In this document: positions 61,147 through 64,000 of the stretch, piece by piece
Position numbering within the stretch: the first letter of the stretch is position 1
How the letters are laid out: each line of letters begins with the position of its first letter
Assembly (NCBI RefSeq): GCF_014137975.1
Contig: NZ_JACGWZ010000001.1
Span: forward strand, 1,240,001-1,304,000
Source: Halosaccharopolyspora lacisalsi
GTDB taxonomy: Bacteria; Actinomycetota; Actinomycetes; Mycobacteriales; Pseudonocardiaceae
Length of the DNA: 64,000 nt
Reading direction: 5' to 3'
Position numbers and translations under genes: made by a program
The notes under the pieces: model-generated
The model's input: only the letters and a program-made list of their open reading frames with translations
What the model was told of the DNA's origin: nothing
Databases searched by the model: none

Positions 61147-62743
61147 GGGGACTGAGTAGCAGCGGTCCAGGATCCTCCGCTAAGCGGTGAGGGTGTTGCT
61201 CTCGTTCACGGAGCTAGCCGTAGCCGCTGGCCCGCTGAGCACGCCCGCTGTCGGTGGGTTCGGTCTGGTGTTGGGTGGCCCAGGAGGCGAGGATGGGCAG
61301 CCGGTCGTGGGTGGGGGTGTCGGGCTCGGCGGTCCAGGTGACGAGGTGCTGGTCGGGGTCGTTGGTGCAGGTCAGCGTGTCTCAGTCGAGGGTGAGCTCG
61401 CCGACGACGGGGTGGTGCAGGGTTTTGGTGCCGATGCGCTGGTTGGCGACGTGGTGTTCGGCCCACCACTGGCGGAAGTCCGTGTCGCGCACTGAGAGTT
61501 CGCCGACCAGTTCGGTCAGTCGGTGGTCGTCGGGGTGGTGGGCGGCTTGGCGGCGTAGCAGGGCCACGCTGGTGTGGGCCACGGATTCCCAGTCGGCGTA
61601 GAGGGCGCGCATGTGCTGCTCGGTGAACAGCAGCCGCACGTAGTTGCGGTGCTTGGTCGGCAGTTGGGCGAAGTCGGTGACCAGGGCTGCCGCCAGGGGG
61701 TTCCAGGCCAGCACGTCCATGCGGCGGCCCAGCACGAACGCGGGGGTGAATCGCAGGTCGTCGAGCACGCGCTGCAGCGAGGACCGCAGCACCTGGCGCG
61801 TGCGTCGACGCGGCCGCGTGGCGTCCTTGCCTGCGAGTTCGGACAGGTACTCGCGCTGGGCGTCGTCGAGGTGCGGCACCCGGGCCAGGGCATCGAGCAC
61901 CGGGGCGGATGCGGGAATGCGGCCTTGCTCCAGCCGCGTGTAGTAGTCGGTGCTGATCGCCGCCAGCTGGGCGACCTCCTCGCGGCGCAGCCCCGGCACG
62001 CGCCGCTGGCTGCCGGTGTCGGGTAGTCCCTCGTGGTGCGGGCTCAGCTCGGCACGTCGCGCCTTCCGGTCCGCGTCGACGTGGGGCTGGGTGACCAAGT
62101 AGTCGATCACGTGGCTGAAGTCCTGCACCCGGAAGGCCAGGTCCTCGGTGAACCGCGGCTGGCCACCGCTTTCGCCCTGGAAACTCGCGTCGAAGGCGAT
62201 CGCGACGAAACCCTGACGGGCCAGCTCCGCGGCATAGACGTTGCCCGCGGTCTGCTCCTTGCAGCTGCCGGTCGGGTGGGCGCTGATGACCGTGGCGTAG
62301 GTCCGGTCGCGATCGAAGTCCGGCGGGAAGTAGATGTCCGCCGCGATGTCCCAGGCCAACGCCGTGATATTCACGCGTTCGACGTTGTCGGAAGGCATGG
62401 TCCTCACTCCTCAGATTTGCCGCATCGGCCCGGCGGAAGGGCCGTTGACCAGCGGATTCGATGGCGTACACCCCTCACTGTGGGGCGGAGCGGTACCGTG
62501 TGGCAGGGACAGTTCCTTCCCAGGAAGCACCGTGCCCCCGGACGGAAAGCGCGCCGGACATTCACCATCGGACGTCGACCGGTACTCCGCTCAAGCACGC
62601 CCCTGGCCGGGCGCGACAGGGGCGGGTTTCAGCCGCCGCTGCTGGCTGGCCGACCAGGGCCAGTGCGTCAACGGACCGACTGGCACCGGAAATCGCTCAC
62701 CGTCCACTAACGGAGGATCCTGTACCGCTGCTACTCAGATCCC
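61147..62743. mobile_element. 1.6-kb element with Tn3-type 38-bp ends and a chimeric regulator gene
   Basis: Left repeat 61147-61184 starts GGGGACTGAGTAGCAGCGG and ends CCTCCGCTAAG; the right repeat 62706-62743, read inward, starts GGGATCTGAGTAGCAGCGG and ends CCTCCGTTAGT. Same repeat family as the 23121-23296 element. Between them lies one gene and no transposase, so it would need a helper. Flanking 5-mers do not match. Confidence 0.72.
61382..62398 (-). CDS. Chimera: dienelactone-hydrolase half fused to MmyB-type XRE regulator, C-terminus cut by a stop
   Basis: A 338-residue reading from ATG 62398 (AGGAG upstream). Residues 1-110 are the start of an alpha/beta hydrolase (TALAWDIAADIYFPPDFDRD, VISAHPTGSCKEQTAGNVYA, FDASFQGESGGQPRFTEDLA) and stop before the nucleophile. 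From about 115 it is a MmyB-like regulator: LRREEVAQLAAISTDYYTRL helix-turn-helix, then LRFTPAFVLGRRMDVLAWNP and DWESVAHTSVALLRRQAA of the ligand domain. A TGA at 61382-61384 sits where a Trp (LDW) is expected; the same frame continues with DTLTCTNDPDQHLVTWTAEP to 61214. So the last 55 residues are lost. Confidence 0.78.
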   Translation of the reverse strand: MPSDNVERVNITALAWDIAADIYFPPDFDRDRTYATVISAHPTGSCKEQTAGNVYAAELARQGFVAIAFDASFQGESGGQPRFTEDLAFRVQDFSHVIDYLVTQPHVDADRKARRAELSPHHEGLPDTGSQRRVPGLRREEVAQLAAISTDYYTRLEQGRIPASAPVLDALARVPHLDDAQREYLSELAGKDATRPRRRTRQVLRSSLQRVLDDLRFTPAFVLGRRMDVLAWNPLAAALVTDFAQLPTKHRNYVRLLFTEQHMRALYADWESVAHTSVALLRRQAAHHPDDHRLTELVGELSVRDTDFRQWWAEHHVANQRIGTKTLHHPVVGELTLD

Positions 62744-62874
62744 GTTTGGCCGGGAACCTGCTCGGCGTTGGCACCGGCCAGGCGCGTGGCGACGGTCTGC
62801 TGTGCCTGCTCGGCGTCGGCATCGTGGTCGGCGACGACCAGGCCGGACACGGCCCGGAAGGCTCCGGTCCGGAG

Positions 62875-62985
62875 TTAGTCGCGGCGCCGGTAGTAGCGCA
62901 GGGTGGTGGAGATGTGGGCGTGGCCGACGGCGGTGGCGACCTTCTCGGTCTGGCCGAACGACTCGAGGCCCTCAGCCCCGTTCGC
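62875..62985 (-). pseudogene. Tyrosine recombinase, C-terminal fragment
   Basis: The minus strand reads QTEKVATAVGHAHISTTLRY with YRRRD and a TAA at 62875-62877. The GHAHISTTLRYY motif with second His and nucleophile Tyr is typical of phage-type integrases. Nothing upstream fits. The fourth tyrosine recombinase trace in the window. Confidence 0.65.
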
Positions 62986-63142
62986 GGGCACCGCCCCACA
63001 CCAGAAAGCTAGGGAACCCACCCATCGGCATGACCAATGGAAGCAGGCTCTCCTGGGGCGGTCGCGAGCACCGGATCAGGACCCAAAGATGCCGTCGAGG
63101 ACCATCAGGGTGAACCTGAGTACGGGCAGGACAGCGACCAGG

Positions 63143-63199
63143 CAACAGCGCGAACTCGTACGCATGTACGGCACAGGCGAGTACGCGATCACCGACTTC
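63143..63199 (+). pseudogene. Resolvase C-terminal fragment
   Basis: QQRELVRMYGTGEYAITDFA, 19 codons almost identical to part of the resolvase at 20065-20125. It breaks off before the DNA-binding helix and joins IS3-type sequence. Confidence 0.75.
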
Positions 63200-63212
63200 G
63201 CCGTCACACAGC

Positions 63213-63711
63213 CGTGCGCCACAATGGTCGACGACATCACCTATATCCGACCAGCGAAGGATGGGTTTATCTGGCCACCGTCCTCGACTGCTATTCGAAA
63301 ACCATTGTGGGCTGGGCCCTCGACGACCACTACCGCGCCTCGCTGATCACCAAAGCCATCCACATGGCCGCCCACAGCCACACCATCCCTGCTGGAGCCA
63401 TTTTCCATTCCGACCGCGGCAGCAACCATAAGTCTGCCGACTTCGGCAACACGCTCCGCTCGCTCGGCATCCGACGATCAGTCGGACGCGCCGGGAGCTC
63501 CTTCGACAACGCGATGGCTGAGTCCTTCTTCGCCACCCTGAAAAACGAACGAGTCCCTCGGATGACCGGCCTCATTCGACAACACGCCATCGCAGACATT
63601 GCCACCTGCATCGAGCTCCGATATAATCACCGCCGACTCCGCTTCGGAGTCGGATGCAAAAACCCACACGAAGTTCAAATCGAACGTCAAAACCGGCTGG
63701 ACGTGGCATGA
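63213..63711 (+). pseudogene. IS3-family transposase, C-terminal part
   Basis: An integrase-core fragment: MVDDITYI (first Asp), a one-base shift near 63255, then SEGWVYLATVLDCYSKTIVG, IFHSDRGSNHKSADFGNTLR (second Asp), GSSFDNAMAESFFATLKNER (Glu) and LRYNHRRLRFGVGCKNPHEV to the stop at 63709-63711. The N-terminal half is missing. Different from the IS3 element at 32258. Confidence 0.88.
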
Positions 63712-63813
63712 AATGGCCCACTGGCGAGCCGTCCGGAAAATCCGAGTCCGTCCACATGTCACTTTGCGTTTCAGGTCGGGTTCGGGAACATCATGTCGAC
63801 GCGGGGCGCTGTG

Positions 63814-64000
63814 TCAGGCGCTGAGCCCGCTAAGGACGTCGGAGATCCTCTCCTGGAGCGCGATCGCGTCGTGCAGGGAGGTTTCGGGCATACCGCGCCA
63901 CCCTTCGGCGTGTTCGGTGTCGATGAACTGGAGCTCACGAGCTTCGCAGTAGCCGAGTAGGACGGCGGTCAGCGCGGCGGCATCGCAGGCAGCAGCAAGC
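63814..64000 (-). CDS. Hypothetical protein, C-terminal part (5' end outside window)
   Basis: The minus strand is open from the window edge to a TGA at 63814-63816, giving 61 residues: LTAVLLGYCEARELQFIDTE, GWRGMPETSLHDAIALQERI and SDVLSGLSA. Codon usage is good and it looks like a real C-terminus. Family not recognised. Confidence 0.5.
   Translation of the reverse strand, partial: LAAACDAAALTAVLLGYCEARELQFIDTEHAEGWRGMPETSLHDAIALQERISDVLSGLSA

Overview
The DNA is uniformly GC-rich, with strong codon bias, GTG and TTG starts, and many ATGA or GTGA gene overlaps. The gene content (Methyltransf_19 and TIGR00027-type methyltransferases, a DUF2637 protein, a TIGR03086-type domain, a STAS anti-sigma antagonist, mesaconate/itaconate-type CoA genes) points to a filamentous actinomycete. 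The order Pseudonocardiales is my best guess, but this is inference. I found no rRNA, tRNA or CRISPR array.

The window splits into an accessory, transposon-riddled half and a catabolic half. At 1-1861 are the end of an aldehyde dehydrogenase gene and a MFS symporter. From 2.0 to 31 kb lies a nested graveyard of mobile DNA: an inverted-repeat-flanked element with a methyltransferase and a tyrosine recombinase (2211-5033), several miniature elements with Tn3-type 38-bp ends (6407-6827, 8341-8496, 23121-23296), a complete 6.3-kb Tn3-family transposon carrying a DHA2 efflux pump and a divergent TetR repressor with two tandem operators (13963-20247), and relics of an actinomycete plasmid or integrative element (DnaB-like fragment, DUF2637 protein, integrase). 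Between these sit small hypothetical genes, a proline iminopeptidase, two related secreted proteins, an Abi/HEPN-like protein and a STAS plus DUF2188 pair.

From 33.3 to 51.9 kb is a coherent organic-acid catabolic island. Its left arm has a CoA-transferase, an AidB-like acyl-CoA dehydrogenase and an MHS-family transporter, divergent from a LysR regulator. Its right arm has a DASS dicarboxylate transporter, a CoA-transferase, a class I fumarase/mesaconase, two GntR regulators, an acyl-CoA dehydrogenase, a CoA-transferase pseudogene, an MmgE/PrpD protein, a hot-dog hydratase and a CitE-like lyase. Together these look like a route from itaconate or mesaconate through CoA thioesters and citramalyl-CoA to acetyl-CoA and pyruvate.

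From 52 to 64 kb the sequence is again rearranged: IS5- and IS3-family elements cut a LysR gene and a formate-dehydrogenase-like gene. An Nramp gene and a LacI gene are fused tail-in at a break. A second copy of the miniature Tn3 element lies at 58178-58331. A 1.6-kb element with Tn3-type ends (61147-62743) carries an in-frame chimera of a dienelactone-hydrolase half and a MmyB-type regulator. Intact genes here are an aldo-keto reductase, two short-chain dehydrogenases and a mannose-6-phosphate isomerase-like protein.
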